From Stomoxys calcitrans (lineage: Eukaryota > Arthropoda > Insecta > Diptera > Muscidae): 64,000 bases of DNA. Of the stretch, positions 10,819-21,367 are shown one piece after another (the first letter of the stretch is position 1; every line of letters begins with the position of its first letter). Location: the NCBI RefSeq assembly GCF_963082655.1, contig NC_081553.1:191211732-191275731 (forward strand), in the 5' to 3' direction. The translations under genes were made by a program, and so were the position numbers. The notes beneath the pieces were generated by a model, which made no database searches, had not been told where the DNA came from, and worked only from the letters and a program-made list of their open reading frames with translations.

Positions 10819-11170
10819 TTCGAACCGAACACTGATTTTGGTAATAAAATTCAATGATTTGCAAGCGTTGCTCGTTAGTAAGTCTATTCATGATGAAATG
10901 TCAAAGCATACTGAGCATCTTTCTCTTTGACACCATGTCTGAAATCCCACGTGATCTGTCAAATACTAATGCATGAAAATCCTAACCTCAAAAAAATCAC
11001 CCTTTAAGTTTTTGGTCCAAATCGGATCACATTTCGATGTAGCTGCTATGGGGCATAAGTTATGCATTTTTCACCGGATTTTGACGAAAGGTGGTTTACA
11101 TATATGCCCGAGGAGGTGGGTATTCAAAGTTCGGCCCGGCCGAACTTGACGCCTTTTTACTTGTTAAATA

Positions 11171-11407
11171 TTGGGTTGCCCAAAAAGTAATTGCGGATTT
11201 TTTAAAAGAAAGTAAATGCATTTTTAATAAAACTTAGAATGAACTTTAATCAAATATCCTTTTTTTACACGTTTTTTCTAAAGCAATCTAAAAGTAACAG
11301 GTGATAACTGACAGAAGAAAGAATGCAATCACAGAGTCACAAGCTGTGGAAAAATTTGTCAACGCCGACTATATGAAAAATCCGCAATTATTTTTTGGGC
11401 AACCCAA
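11171..11407 (-). mobile_element. 237-bp mariner-type MITE, copy 1
   Basis: Ends are TTGGGTTGCCCAAAAAGTAA and its inverted complement, flanked by TA on both sides. Opposite in orientation to the copies at 20660 and 62588, with the same length. It contains no transposase. It sits directly beside the 5' border of the HINE composite. Confidence 0.85.
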
Positions 11408-11408
11408 T

Positions 11409-11670
11409 ATATAGATGAAATTGAATGAAGTGCTATGTTATGACTTCCAACAATGTTGGTAAGTATGGTCTTGATTGGTGTATAACCTGATATAGCTTCC
11501 ATATGAACTGATCCACAAAGAAACTCAAAGTTTTTACACATTTGGCCGAAATTTTCTAAGTAAAGTACAAATGTTCCCCTCAACATAAGTCATTTATATA
11601 CAATTTTAGTGGAATCCATGGTGGTGGATGCACATATTTCTCCCTGGCCGAACTTAGCATGTTTTTAACT
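11409..11670 (-). mobile_element. HINE-like fragment, subfamily I, minus strand
   Basis: It has a short unit (CCTGATATAGCTTCCATATGAACTGATC) and a 5' border read backwards: CCATGGTGGTGGATG, GGCCGAACTTAGCATG. Only about 260 bp survive. Confidence 0.5.
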
Positions 11671-13490
11671 TTTCTGGTTTTTAATTTTTTTAGTTTTCTT
11701 TTAAAAAATTTCTTATAATTGCCTTCATTAAAATCAACTTATCGAATTTACCTACTTCCTTTGTATAAATATTTGAAGATCTTCATAGTTTCAAGTTCCT
11801 AGTAGAAGACTTCATTCAACATTATTTATTGAACTTTTTAATTTTCATGGTCTTGCTTAATTATGTCGTAGACGAAAACATTCCTCTTATTGCCCACAAT
11901 TCTATCTGTCTACATGAAAGTCATTAAAGAACATTTTTCATGAATGGACTTACTGGCCTGTCCTCACTTGTTTACGTTGTCAACGAAAATGTTCTCACTA
12001 TGTGGGGTCTTTTCATCAACAAAATTTATGTATGTTTAAACTAAAAAAAACAAAAAGTGAATGGGGCCCAAAATTTGCTTACCTAAGTTTAATTAAAAGC
12101 TGTTTATATGCGAGATGACAAGCGTAGCTGAAAATCAACGTGCGCCTTTTTCGTTCACAGCAACACCCCAGCTCCCGTTACAGCCAAAAATTTTAATGAA
12201 ACTCGCATTTGCTTGTGGCTAATTTAGCATAAGTTATTCATTCATCTTCTTAAAGAAAAAATATTTGCCTTTCTCGAGCATTGTCTAAATATAAACATTA
12301 AAAACTGTGCTGTTGCTGCTAAAGATGTTTCCCTGCAAAAGTTTCCTGGGAGAGAGCCAAGCCGCCTTAGAGTTTGGGCGCTGGCAAAAGTACTGTGCCA
12401 CAAGGACTATTATGACCTACTAAAAGGTTTTCATTTTTCTCTCCATGCTTGTTTTTAGCGTTTTCGCGTTAGTGCACCAACATCGTCGTCTTCTTAAACT
12501 CAATGTTTTTCCATAACTTGGAATTGTAATGACACTTTTAAGGATAACAATGGCAAAAGTAGTGCCACCAACACCAACACCAGCACAACGAACAACCAAC
12601 AGACTATGGTGCTGCAAGAGCATAACCGCCACACAACCAACCAACCAACCAAGCAAGCAACCATCAGCAGCTACAAGGAATAGTGAAAGCTGTCTATGGC
12701 TTAGGGGAGTATGACAATGTGTGTGTGTGTGTGAGTACTGTGTGTTAGTTTTTGTCTTGGCGTATTTGTATGTAAATGGCACAAGAGTGTGGAAGCACCT
12801 ACTTCTTAAGGAAAAACTTCTAATAATTGATACATACCTCAATGTGCCACTCCATTTTTGAATTGCGATTTCTGAGTTCTTTACTGTTTACCTCCCTGGC
12901 CCATCGAGCCACCAACAGCAGCTAAGGCATAGGCAAAGTAACAGAGTAAAGACTTTTGTTCACAATGCAAACTTATTGAAACAAAAGACGGACCGATGGA
13001 CAGACACACTGGGGAATGAGCATGGAAAAGAACTAGAGAAGTGGAGACAAACGATCTGTAGACCGAATAGTTAAAAGCTGAGCAGATGGTGAAAGAATTG
13101 TTAAATCCGGCAGACAGACAACACAAAACGACAATACTAAGGATTATTGAAATCTCCTAATGACTTTGTATTGTGTGTAAGTGTTTTTGCCTCCACTTAG
13201 TTATATGTTTTGGTTTGTCTTATCTGGCGATTTGTATGTAATTGGTACAAAGCTTAGAAGCAACCTATTGCTTGAGAACAAATCTATAATAATTGATACA
13301 TATCTAAGTGTGCCACTCCAACTCTGAATTGTAATTGGCATTGGTATCGCAAAAATTTTTGCGTACAACAGAAGGATTGCTATCCTCCTGAGCTGTCATC
13401 AGGAGGAAGTGCATAATCTATGTAATTGGATGATCATTTCTTAGAATACATGTGGGGTGCAAAACACTATAGGATGAGATAAAAGAAAAT
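11671..13490. other. Stretch without recognisable genes
   Basis: AT-rich unique-looking sequence with a GT run at about 12716-12733, a short AACC-type run near 12640 and poly-T/poly-A tracts. Short reading frames here (for example 12420-12842 minus) consist of simple-sequence translation. A ~60-bp phrase is repeated (near 12770-12850 and 13235-13330: GATACATA, AATTGATACATA, GTGCCACTCCA), pointing to a small local duplication about 465 bp apart. Confidence 0.45.
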
Positions 13491-16400
13491 GGGACGTAGG
13501 GGCCCAAAACCTTAAATCGAGAGATCGGTCTATATGGCAGCTGTATCCAAATCTGAACCAATCAGGGCTAAATTAAGGGAAGATGTGAAAGGGTCTAAGA
13601 CAACACACTGTCCTATATTTCAGCAAAATCGGATAATAAATATGGCTATTATGGGCCTATGACCCTAAATCGAAGGATCGGTCTATATGGCAGCTATATC
13701 CAAATCGGCACCGATCTGGCCCAAATTGACGAAGGATGTCATGGAGTTTAACGCAACTCACTGTCTGTAATTTTCATCAAAATCGGATAATAAATGTGGC
13801 TTTTATGGGTCCAAAACCTTAAATCGAGAGATCGGTCTATATGACAGCTATATCCGAATCTAGACCAAATTGCAGAAAGGTGTCAAAGAGCTTAACGCAA
13901 CCCACTGTCCCAAATTTTCTGCGAAATCGGATTATAAATGCGCCTTTTATGGGTCCAAAACCTTAAATCGAGAGATCGGTCTATATGACAGCTATATCCG
14001 AATCTAGACCGATCTGTGACATATTGCAGAAAGATGTCAAGGGGCCTAACTTAACTCACTGTCCCAAATTTTGGCAAAATCGGACAATAAATGCGCCTTT
14101 TATGGGCCCAAAAACCTAAATCGAGAGATCGGTCTATAAGGCAGCTATATCCAAATCTGGACCGATCTGTGACATATTGCAGAAAAATGTCGAGGGGCCT
14201 AACTTAACTCACTATCCCAAATTTCGGCGACATCGGACAATAAATGCGCCTTTTATGAGCCCAAAACCTTAAATCGAGAGATCGGTCTATATGGCAGCTT
14301 TATCCAAATCTGAACCGATCTAGACCAAATTAACGAAGGATGTCGAAGGACCTAACACAACTCACTGTCCCAAATTTTGGCAAAATCGGACAATAAATGC
14401 GCCTTTTATGGGCCCAAAACCTTAAATCAAGAGATCGGTCTATAAGGCAGCTATATCCAAATCTGGACCGATCTGTGACATATTGCAGAAAAATATCGAG
14501 GGGCCTAACTTAACTCACTGTCCCAAATTTTGGCAAAATCGGACAATAAATGCGCCTTTTATGGGCTCAAAACCTTAAATCAAGAGATCGGTCCATAAGG
14601 CAGCTATATCCAAATCTGGACCGATCTGTGACATATTGCAGAAATGTGTCAAAGAGCCTAACGCAACCCACTGTCTCAAATTTTCTACGAAATCGGACAA
14701 TAAATGCGCCTTTCATGGGTCCAAAACCTTAAATCGAGAGAACGGTCTATATGGCAGCTATATCCGAATCTAGACCGATCTGTGACATATTGCAGAAAGA
14801 TGTCAAGGGGCCTAACTTAACTCACTGTCCCAAATTTCGGCGACATCGGACAATAAATGCGCCTTTTATGGGCCCAAAACCTTAAATCAAGAGATCGGTC
14901 TATAAGGCAGCTATATCCAAATTTATGGGTTCAAAACCTGAAATCGGGAGATCGGTCTATATGGCAGCTATATCCAAATCTGAACCGATCTAGACCAAAT
15001 TAACGAAGGATTTCGAAGGGCCTAACACAACTCACTGTCCTAAATTTTAGTAAAATTGGATAATAAATATGGTTTTTATGGGCCTTAGGCCCTAAATCGG
15101 AGGATCGGTCTTTATGGCAGCTATATCCAAATCTGAACCGATCTGAGCCAAATTGACGAAAAATTTTGAGTGGCCTAACACAACTCACTGTGGCAAATTT
15201 CAGCAAAATCGGACAATAAATGCGCCTTTCATGGGCCCAAAACCTTAAATCAAGAGATCGGTCTATATGGCAGCCATATCCAAATCTGGACCGATCTGTG
15301 ACATATTGCAAAAAAATGTCGAGGGGCCGAACATAAGTCACTATCCCAAATTTCGGCGACATTGGACAATAAATGCGCCTTTTATGGGCCCAAAACCTTA
15401 AATCAAGAGATCGGTCTATAAGGCAGCTATATCCAAATCTGGACCGATCTGTGCCATATTGCAGCAGTATGTCAAGGGGCTCAACTTAACTCAATGTTTC
15501 AAATTTCGGCAACATCGGGTAATAAATACGTCTTTTATGGGTTCAAAACCTGAAATCGGGAGATCGGTCTATATGGCAGCTATATCCAAATCTGAACCGA
15601 TCTAGACCAAATTAACGAAGGATGTCGAAGGACCTAACACAACTCACTGTCTCAAATTTTGGCAAAATCGGACAATAAATGCGCCTTTTATGGGCCCAAA
15701 ACCTTAAATCAAGAGATCGGTCTATAAGGCATCTATATCCAAATCTGGACCGATCTGTGACATATTTCAGAAAAATTTCAAGGGGCCTAACCTAACTCAC
15801 TGTCCCAAATTTTGGCAAAATCGGACAATAAATACGTCTTTTATGGGTTCAAAACCTGAAATCGGGAGATCGGTCTATATGGCAGCTATATCCAAATCTG
15901 AACCGATCTGTGACATATTGCAGAAAAATTTCAAGGGGCCTAACCTAACTCACTGTCCCCAATTTTGGCAAAATCGGACAATAAATGCGCCTTTTATGGG
16001 CCCAAAACCTTAAATCAAGAGATCGGTCTATAAGGCAGCTATATCCAAATCTGGACCGATCTGTGCCATATTGCAGCAGTATATCAAGGGGCTCAACTTA
16101 ACTCAATGTTTCAAATTTCGGCGACATCGGGTAATAAATACGTCTTTTATGAGTTCAAAACCTTAAATCGGGAGATCGGTCTATATGGCAGCTATATCCA
16201 AATCTGAACCGATCTAGACCAAATTAACGAAGGATGTCGAAGGGCCTAACACAACTCACTGTCCTAAATTTTAGCAAAATTGGATAATAAATGAGGCGTT
16301 TATGGGCCTAAGACCCTAATTCGACGGATCGGTCTATATGGCAGCTATATCCAAATCCGAACCGATCTGAGCCAAATTGACGAAGAATGTTGAGTGGCCT

Positions 16401-16615
16401 AACACAACTCACTGTGCCAAATTTCAGCAAAATCGGATAATAAATGTGGCTTTTATGTGCCAAAGACCCTTAATCGTCGGATCGGTCTAAATGGGGGCTA
16501 TATCAAGGTATAGTCCGATATAGCCCATCTTCGAACTTAACTTGCTTATGGACGAAAAAAATATCGATGCAAAGTTTCAGCTTAATATCTCTGTTTTTAA
16601 AGACTGAAGCGTGAT
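13491..16615 (+). repeat. Array of ~152-bp HINE central repeats, with 612-bp higher-order period
   Basis: About 20 units with the markers GATCGGTCTATATGGCAGCT, ATATCCAAATCTG, AACTCACTGTCCCAAATTT and AATAAATGCGCCTTTTATGGG. From about 14946 onwards a four-unit block repeats at exactly 612 bp: the phrase TGAACCGATCTAGACCAAAT is at 14981, 15593 and 16205, and GCAGCAGTAT is at 15461 and 16073. No coding content. Its right side continues into HINE-like 3' sequence, so it is an expanded interior rather than an independent satellite. Confidence 0.75.
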
Positions 16616-17694
16616 TTCAGACAGACAGACAGACGGACATGGCTAGATCGTCTTGGATTTTTAGGCTGATCAAGAATATATATACTTTATAGGGTCTGAA
16701 CCGATTTCTATGAAATTCACCAATAAGAGCCAAAAGAAAATCCTCCTTCCTGCCAAATATCGAGAAAATCGGTTAACAAACGACAATTTTATTGTAATAT
16801 TAGTGCAAATCGGATGAACATATATATGAGAGCTATACCTAAATCTGAACCGATTTCGAGCAAACTCCTCAGATACCGTGGCAGTCGTCGAGGAAGGCGT
16901 TGTACAAAATTTTAGGAAGATTGGTTGATAAATGTGCTTGCAGTGGCTCTAGGAGTGAAAATCGGGCTATGTACATATATGAGAGCTATATCTAAATCTG
17001 AACCGATTTCTATGAAACTCACCAATAATGTCGGGAGTCATAAGAAAATCCCTTCTCCCAAAATTTCGAGATAATCGGTTAACAAAATGACCATTTTATT
17101 GCATTATTACTGAAAATCGGACGAACATATATATGGGAGTTATATCCAAATCTGAACCGATTTTTTCCAATTTTCATAGGCTTCGTCTCAAGGCCGAAAA
17201 ACATGCCTTTACTAAATTTGAAGACGTTCGGATAAAACCTGCGACCTATAGTTTTTACACAAAATAACATGGACGGAAAGACAGACAGACGGAGAGACAG
17301 ACAGATGGACAGACAGACATATGGACAGACAGACAAAATAACATGGACGGACAGACAGACAGACGGAAAGACAGACAGACGGACAGAAAGACATACGGAC
17401 AGACAGACAGACGGACAGACAGACGGACAGACAGACGGACAGACAGACGGACAGACAGACGGACAGACAGACGGACAGACAGACGGATAGACAGACGGAC
17501 AGACAGACAGACAGACAGACGGACAGACGGACAGACAGACAGACATACAGACTAAATAGAATCAGAAAGTGATTCTTAGTCGATCGGTATACTTATCAAT
17601 GGGTCTATCTCTCTTCCTTCTGGGTGTTACAAAACAATTTCACTAAGTTATAATACCCTGTACCACAGTAGTGGGGTAGGGTATTAAAATTTAC
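16616..17694 (+). mobile_element. HINE-like 3' regions with (GACR)n tract
   Basis: Two successive 3' modules. The first (16616-16720) has CAGACAGACAGACGGACATG, CTAGATCGTC, AAGAATATATATACTTTATA and GGGTCTGAACCG. The second (16800-17694) has more units, a long (GACR)n tract (17278-17551), then CTTCTGGGTGTTACAAA and a terminal hairpin ATAATACCCTGTACC...TGGGGTAGGGTATTAAAA. The presence of two 3' modules suggests one element inserted in or recombined with another. Confidence 0.65.
17278..17551 (+). repeat. (GACR)n microsatellite, tract 1
   Basis: GACAGACG/GACGGACA alternation for ~270 bp. This is the GTCY-type microsatellite (read on the other strand) described for dipteran mini-me elements. Open frames over it translate to TDGQTDRR- or VCLSVCPS-type repeats and are not genes. 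Confidence 0.9.
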
Positions 17695-17757
17695 TTTAAT
17701 GCGGATTGTGGCTAGCCTCTCATCCACCGGAGTAAAGCGAAAGAAAAGGTGTTTCAG

Positions 17758-17985
17758 TCAGTCCGACTAGCCACAAATCTACAGCCAAATTCATGCCTCG
17801 TGTTATGGCAGCTATAGTGTAGCTCATCACCATTTGGTGTTGTTGTGACGCCATTCCCGGTCGATTGTACTTTCTGTAAGGCAGTTATATCTGCCTTGGA
17901 CTTCTCCAATACATTCGCCAGTGTGTATACTGCACCTTATCTATAGAGAGTGTGGTAATTCCCGGTGCAGATCCACAAATCTTGG
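17758..17985 (-). pseudogene. RTE-clade endonuclease N-terminal fragment
   Basis: The minus strand reads KICGSAPGITTL (17985-17950), then after a small disruption AVYTLANVLEKSKADITALQ, STGNGVTT, YSCHNTRHEFGCRFVASR and a stop at 17758. Leu-x-NVLEKYKxDIxALQE with a following WTG and the HYSCH...HEFG block is the diagnostic start of RTE/BovB-type APE endonucleases. Here the usual catalytic Glu of LQE is Lys (LQK) and the usual Trp of RWTG is Ser. Only ~75 codons remain, truncated on both sides. It is the only RTE sequence in the window. Confidence 0.75.
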
Positions 17986-18032
17986 ATCTTTTTTTCGTTT
18001 GCATGGATTGTAAACGTTATGGGGGTCCGTTT

Positions 18033-20632
18033 TTATAGCCACCACCATAGGATGGGTATTGTTAACGGGCCATGTCGATCCATGTTTTGATATAGCTGCC
18101 ATATAAAGCCATTTTGGATCTTGACTTCTCGAGCCCCTAAATCGCGCAATTCTTATCCGATTTCGCTGAAGTTTTGCTTGAGGTGTTTTGCTCCAATAAG
18201 TGCGCTAAGTATGCTTGAAATCAGTTCATAACCTGATATAGCTACCATATAAACTGATCTGGGATCTTGACTTCTTAGGCCTCTAGACCGCGCAATTCTT
18301 TTCCGATTTATCTGAAATTTTGCACGAAGTGTTTTCCTATGATTTCAAACAACTGTGTTGGGTATGGTTTAAATCGGTTCATAACCTGAAATAGCTGCCA
18401 TATAAACCGATCTGGGATCTTGACTTCTTAAGCCACTAGATGGCGCTATTCTTACCCCATTTGGCTGAAATTTTGTACAACGGCTTCTCCCATAACCTCA
18501 AAACATACCCGACTAATATGGTCTGAAACGATCTATAGTCTTAAGTCTTTTTGATGCACGCTGGTTAAGTTCTTGAACAGACTAAATCGGACCATATATT
18601 GATATAGATGCTATATAGACAGATTTTCCGATAAAGGGTTTAATGCCCAAAAAACTTTATTTTTCATCCGGTTTCACTGAAATTTGAAATTATTGCTTCC
18701 CGACTACTGACCCAAATATGGTTCAGATCGGTTCATATTTAGATATAGCTGCCATATAGACCGATCTCCCGATAAAGGGTCTGAAGCCCATAAAAGCTTT
18801 ATTTTGTATACGATTTCGCTGAAATTTGGAATAGTGCACAGTTTTAAGCCTCCCAACATCCGACCTTAATATGGTACAGATCGGACTATATTTAGGTATA
18901 GCTGCCATATAGACCGATCTCCCGATAAAGGGTCTAAAGCCCATAAATTCTTTATTTATCACCCGATTTTGTTGAAATTTAAAACAGTGGGTTATTTAAA
19001 GCCTCTCGATATCTGACTTAAATATGGATTAGATCGGTTCATATTTAGATATAGCTGCCATATAGACCGATCTCCCGATAAAGGGTCTGAAGCCCATAAA
19101 AGCTTTAATTTTTATCCGATTTTGCTGAAATTTGGAATAGTGCACAGTTTTAAGGCTCCCAACATTCGACCTGAATATGGTTCAAATCGGTCCATATTTA
19201 GATATAGCTACCATATAGACCGATCTCCCGATAAAGGGTCTAAAACCCATAAATTCTTTATTTATCACCCGATTTCGTTGAAATTTAAAAGAGTGAGTTA
19301 TTTTAAGCCTCTCGACATCTGACCTAACTATGGTCTAGATCGGACTATATTTAGTTATAGCTGCCATATAGACCGATCTCCCGATAAAGGGTCTGAAGCC
19401 CATAAAAGCTTTACTTTTTAACCGATTTCGCTGAGATTTGGAATAATGCGCAGTTTTAAGCCTCCCAATATCCGACCTAAATATGGTACAGATCGGTCCA
19501 TATTTAGATATAGCTGCCATATAGACCGATCTCCCGATAAAGAGTCTAAAGCCCATAAAAGCTTTACTTTTTACCGATTTCGCTGAGATTTGGAATAGTG
19601 CGCTGTTTTAAGCCTCCCAATATTCGACCTAAATATGGTACAGGTCGGTCCATATTTAGATATAACTGCCATATAGACCGATCTCCTGATAAAGGGTGTA
19701 AAGCCCATAAAAGCTTTATTTTTTAACCGATTTTGTTGAAATTTGGAATAGTGCGCAGTTTTAAGGCTCCCAACATCCGACCTAAATGTGGTTCAGATCA
19801 TACCATATTTAGATATAGCTGCCATATAGAACGATCTCCCGATAAAGGGTCTAAAGCCCATAAAAGCTTTATTTTTTAACCGATTTGGCTGAAATTTTAA
19901 ACAGTGAGTTATTTTTAGCCGCCTATCACCCGCCTAAATATGGTTCAAATCGGTCCATATTTAGATATAGCTACCATATAGACCGATCTCCCGATAAAGG
20001 GTCTAAAACCCATAAATTCTTTATTTATCACCCGATTTCGTTGAAATTTAAAAGAGTGAGTTATTTTAAGCCTCTCGGCATCTGACTTAAATATGGATTA
20101 GATCGGTCTATATTTAGATATAGCTGCCATATAGACCGATATCTTGATAAAGGGTCTGAAGCCCATAAAGCTTTATTTTTTATCCGATTTCGTTGAAATT
20201 TGCAATAGTGTGCAGTTTTAAGCCTCCCAATATCCGACCCAAATATGGTGCAGATCGGACTATATTTAGATATAGCTGCCATATAGACCGATCTCCCGAT
20301 AAAGGGTCTGAAGCTCATAAAAGCTTTACGTATTACCCGATTTCTCTGAAATTTGAAACAATGAGTTTCTCTGAGCCTCACGATATCCGACCTTACTATG
20401 ATTCAGATCGACTTATAATTGAATATATCTGCCAAAAAGACCAATATTTTGTTCTACAAAATTGAATAGTGACATATATATTAGACCACTCAATGCCTGT
20501 GCCGTATTTGGGTGCTTAAGTCATCCAACTTTCACCGGATTGTGACGAAATGGGGTTTACATATATACCCAAGGTGATGGGTATACAAAGTTCGGCCCGG
20601 CCGAACTTTATGCCTTTTCACTGGTTTTTCTT
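18033..20632 (-). mobile_element. HINE-like element, subfamily II, with long repeat array
   Basis: The 3' border lies at about 18033-18060 read backwards (TATAGCCACCACCATAGGATG). The 5' border lies at about 20530-20625 (CACCGGATTGTGACGAAATG, ATATATACCC, GTTCGGCCCGGCCGAACTTT, CTTTTCACTGG). In between are about three units of one type (18090-18530, AACCGATCTGGGATCTTGAC) and about 12 units of another (18600-20470, GACCGATCTCCCGATAAAGG). The second set has two unit variants (GTGCACAGTTTTAAG and GTGAGTTATTTTAAG) that partly alternate, and a 140-bp segment repeats at a distance of 763 bp (19181 and 19944), i.e. five units. The element appears complete at both borders. Confidence 0.7.
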
Positions 20633-20658
20633 AGCGCCGCAAAAAATTGAAAAAAGTT
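20479..20658. repeat. Left copy of a ~180-bp direct repeat around a MITE
   Basis: Starts TTAGACCACTCAATG and ends CGCCGCAAAAAATTGAAAAA. It contains the HINE 5' border. Repeated at 20897-21077 with a few differences. Confidence 0.75.
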
Positions 20659-20659
20659 A

Positions 20660-20896
20660 TTGGGTTGCCCAAAAAGTAATTGCGGATTTTTCGTTGTCGG
20701 CGTTGACAAATTTTTTCAACGGCTTGTGACTCTGTAATTGCATTCTTTCTTCTGTCAGTTATCAGCTGTTACTTTTAGCTTGCTTTAGAAAAAAAGTGTA
20801 AAAAAATGTATATTTGATTAAAGTTCATTCTAAGTTTTATTAAAAATGCATTTACTTTCTTTTAAAAAATCCGCAATTACTTTTTGGGCAACCCAA
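20660..20896 (+). mobile_element. 237-bp mariner-type MITE, copy 2
   Basis: Ends TTGGGTTGCCCAAAAAGTAA and inverted complement, flanked by TA at 20658-20659 and 20897-20898. It is placed exactly between two ~180-bp direct repeats, so it may have taken part in the duplication of the HINE 5' border. Confidence 0.85.
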
Positions 20897-21077
20897 TATA
20901 TTAGACCACTCAATGTCCGTGCCGAATTTGGGTGATTAAGTAATCCAACTTTCACCGGATTGTGACGAAATGGGGTTTACATATATACCCAAGGTGGTGG
21001 GTATCCAAAGTTCGGCCCGGCCGAACTTAATGCCTTTTCACTGGTTTTTCTTAGCGCCGCAAAATATTGAAAAAAGT
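20897..21077. repeat. Right copy of the ~180-bp direct repeat
   Basis: Same order of motifs as 20479-20658 (TTAGACCACTCAATGTCC, CACCGGATTGTGACG, GTTCGGCCCGGCCGAACTTA, CGCCGCAAAATATTGAAAAA). Confidence 0.75.
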
Positions 21078-21122
21078 TGTAATACCCTGTACCGCAGTGG
21101 TAGGTAGTGTAGGGTATAAAAA
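21078..21122 (+). mobile_element. HINE-like 3' terminal hairpin
   Basis: GTAATACCCTGTACCGCAGT followed by GTAGGGTATAAAAAGC. It is the same terminal hairpin as at 17650-17694 but directly follows a 5' border in the opposite orientation. Confidence 0.55.
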
Positions 21123-21247
21123 GCAAACCAGAGAGGCAATTTTTTTTTTACATATCATTCATTTAGCCATATTCTGAGAAGTTGTCATGCAATGACTAGT
21201 GGCATTTTCATTGGCTGACAAAATGCTATGGTTTAGGCCTTCTATAT

Positions 21248-21367
21248 TTATTTGTTTTTTTATTTATTTGTTTGTTTATTAGTCAATGGAACAAATATCC
21301 TTACAGACTAAGATGACTTCCGTAACAAATGTTTAAATAGTAATGTATGATAATAAAGAGGTGCATA
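21248..21367 (-). other. 3' UTR and A-rich tail of the CR1-like element
   Basis: Read on the minus strand the 86-base UTR ends in AATAAACAAACAAATAAATA and an A-rich AAAT/AAAC mixture, which marks the 3' end of the insertion close to 21248. Confidence 0.6.

Larger units (their letters stand above)
10396..11006. mobile_element. Fold-back derivative of a Tc1/mariner-type transposon
   Basis: Ends are perfect-looking 196-bp inverted repeats: 10396-10591 against 10811-11006, starting TAAAGGGTGATTTTTTTGAG, with TA at each end. The repeats are much longer than normal mariner-type TIRs because each includes the start of the transposase gene. The 219-bp centre (10592-10810) is a fragment from the middle of the same transposase. 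The element lies inside the HINE composite: flanks continue as in the undisturbed element near 31850 (GTATTTGGTCCAAATCGGATC). Confidence 0.85.
6921..11165. mobile_element. Palindromic HINE-like composite, subfamily II, with 5' borders at both ends
   Basis: A degraded subfamily II 5' border begins near 6921 in plus orientation (CAAGTAAAAAGGC, ACACCACTTCGGATATATATG). The same border in minus orientation closes the block at about 11165 (CCGAGGAGGTGGGTAT, TTCGGCCCGGCCGAACTT, TTTTTACTTGTT). Between them the ~152-bp units run plus up to about 8201 and minus from 8202 on. Nearly identical 706-bp arms flank a 458-bp spacer. No 3' border or (GACR)n tract is present, so the structure looks like two elements joined tail to tail with loss of both tails. 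It carries an insertion at 10396-11006. Confidence 0.6.

Noticed and set aside
12420..12842. 140-codon minus-strand frame
   Set aside because: It includes translated GT/CA and AACC simple sequence.
18723..20465. Several 60-106-codon frames with repeated GFRPFIGRSVYMAAI-type peptides as a protein family
   Set aside because: They are translations of the ~152-bp non-coding units and occur in both orientations with frequent stops.
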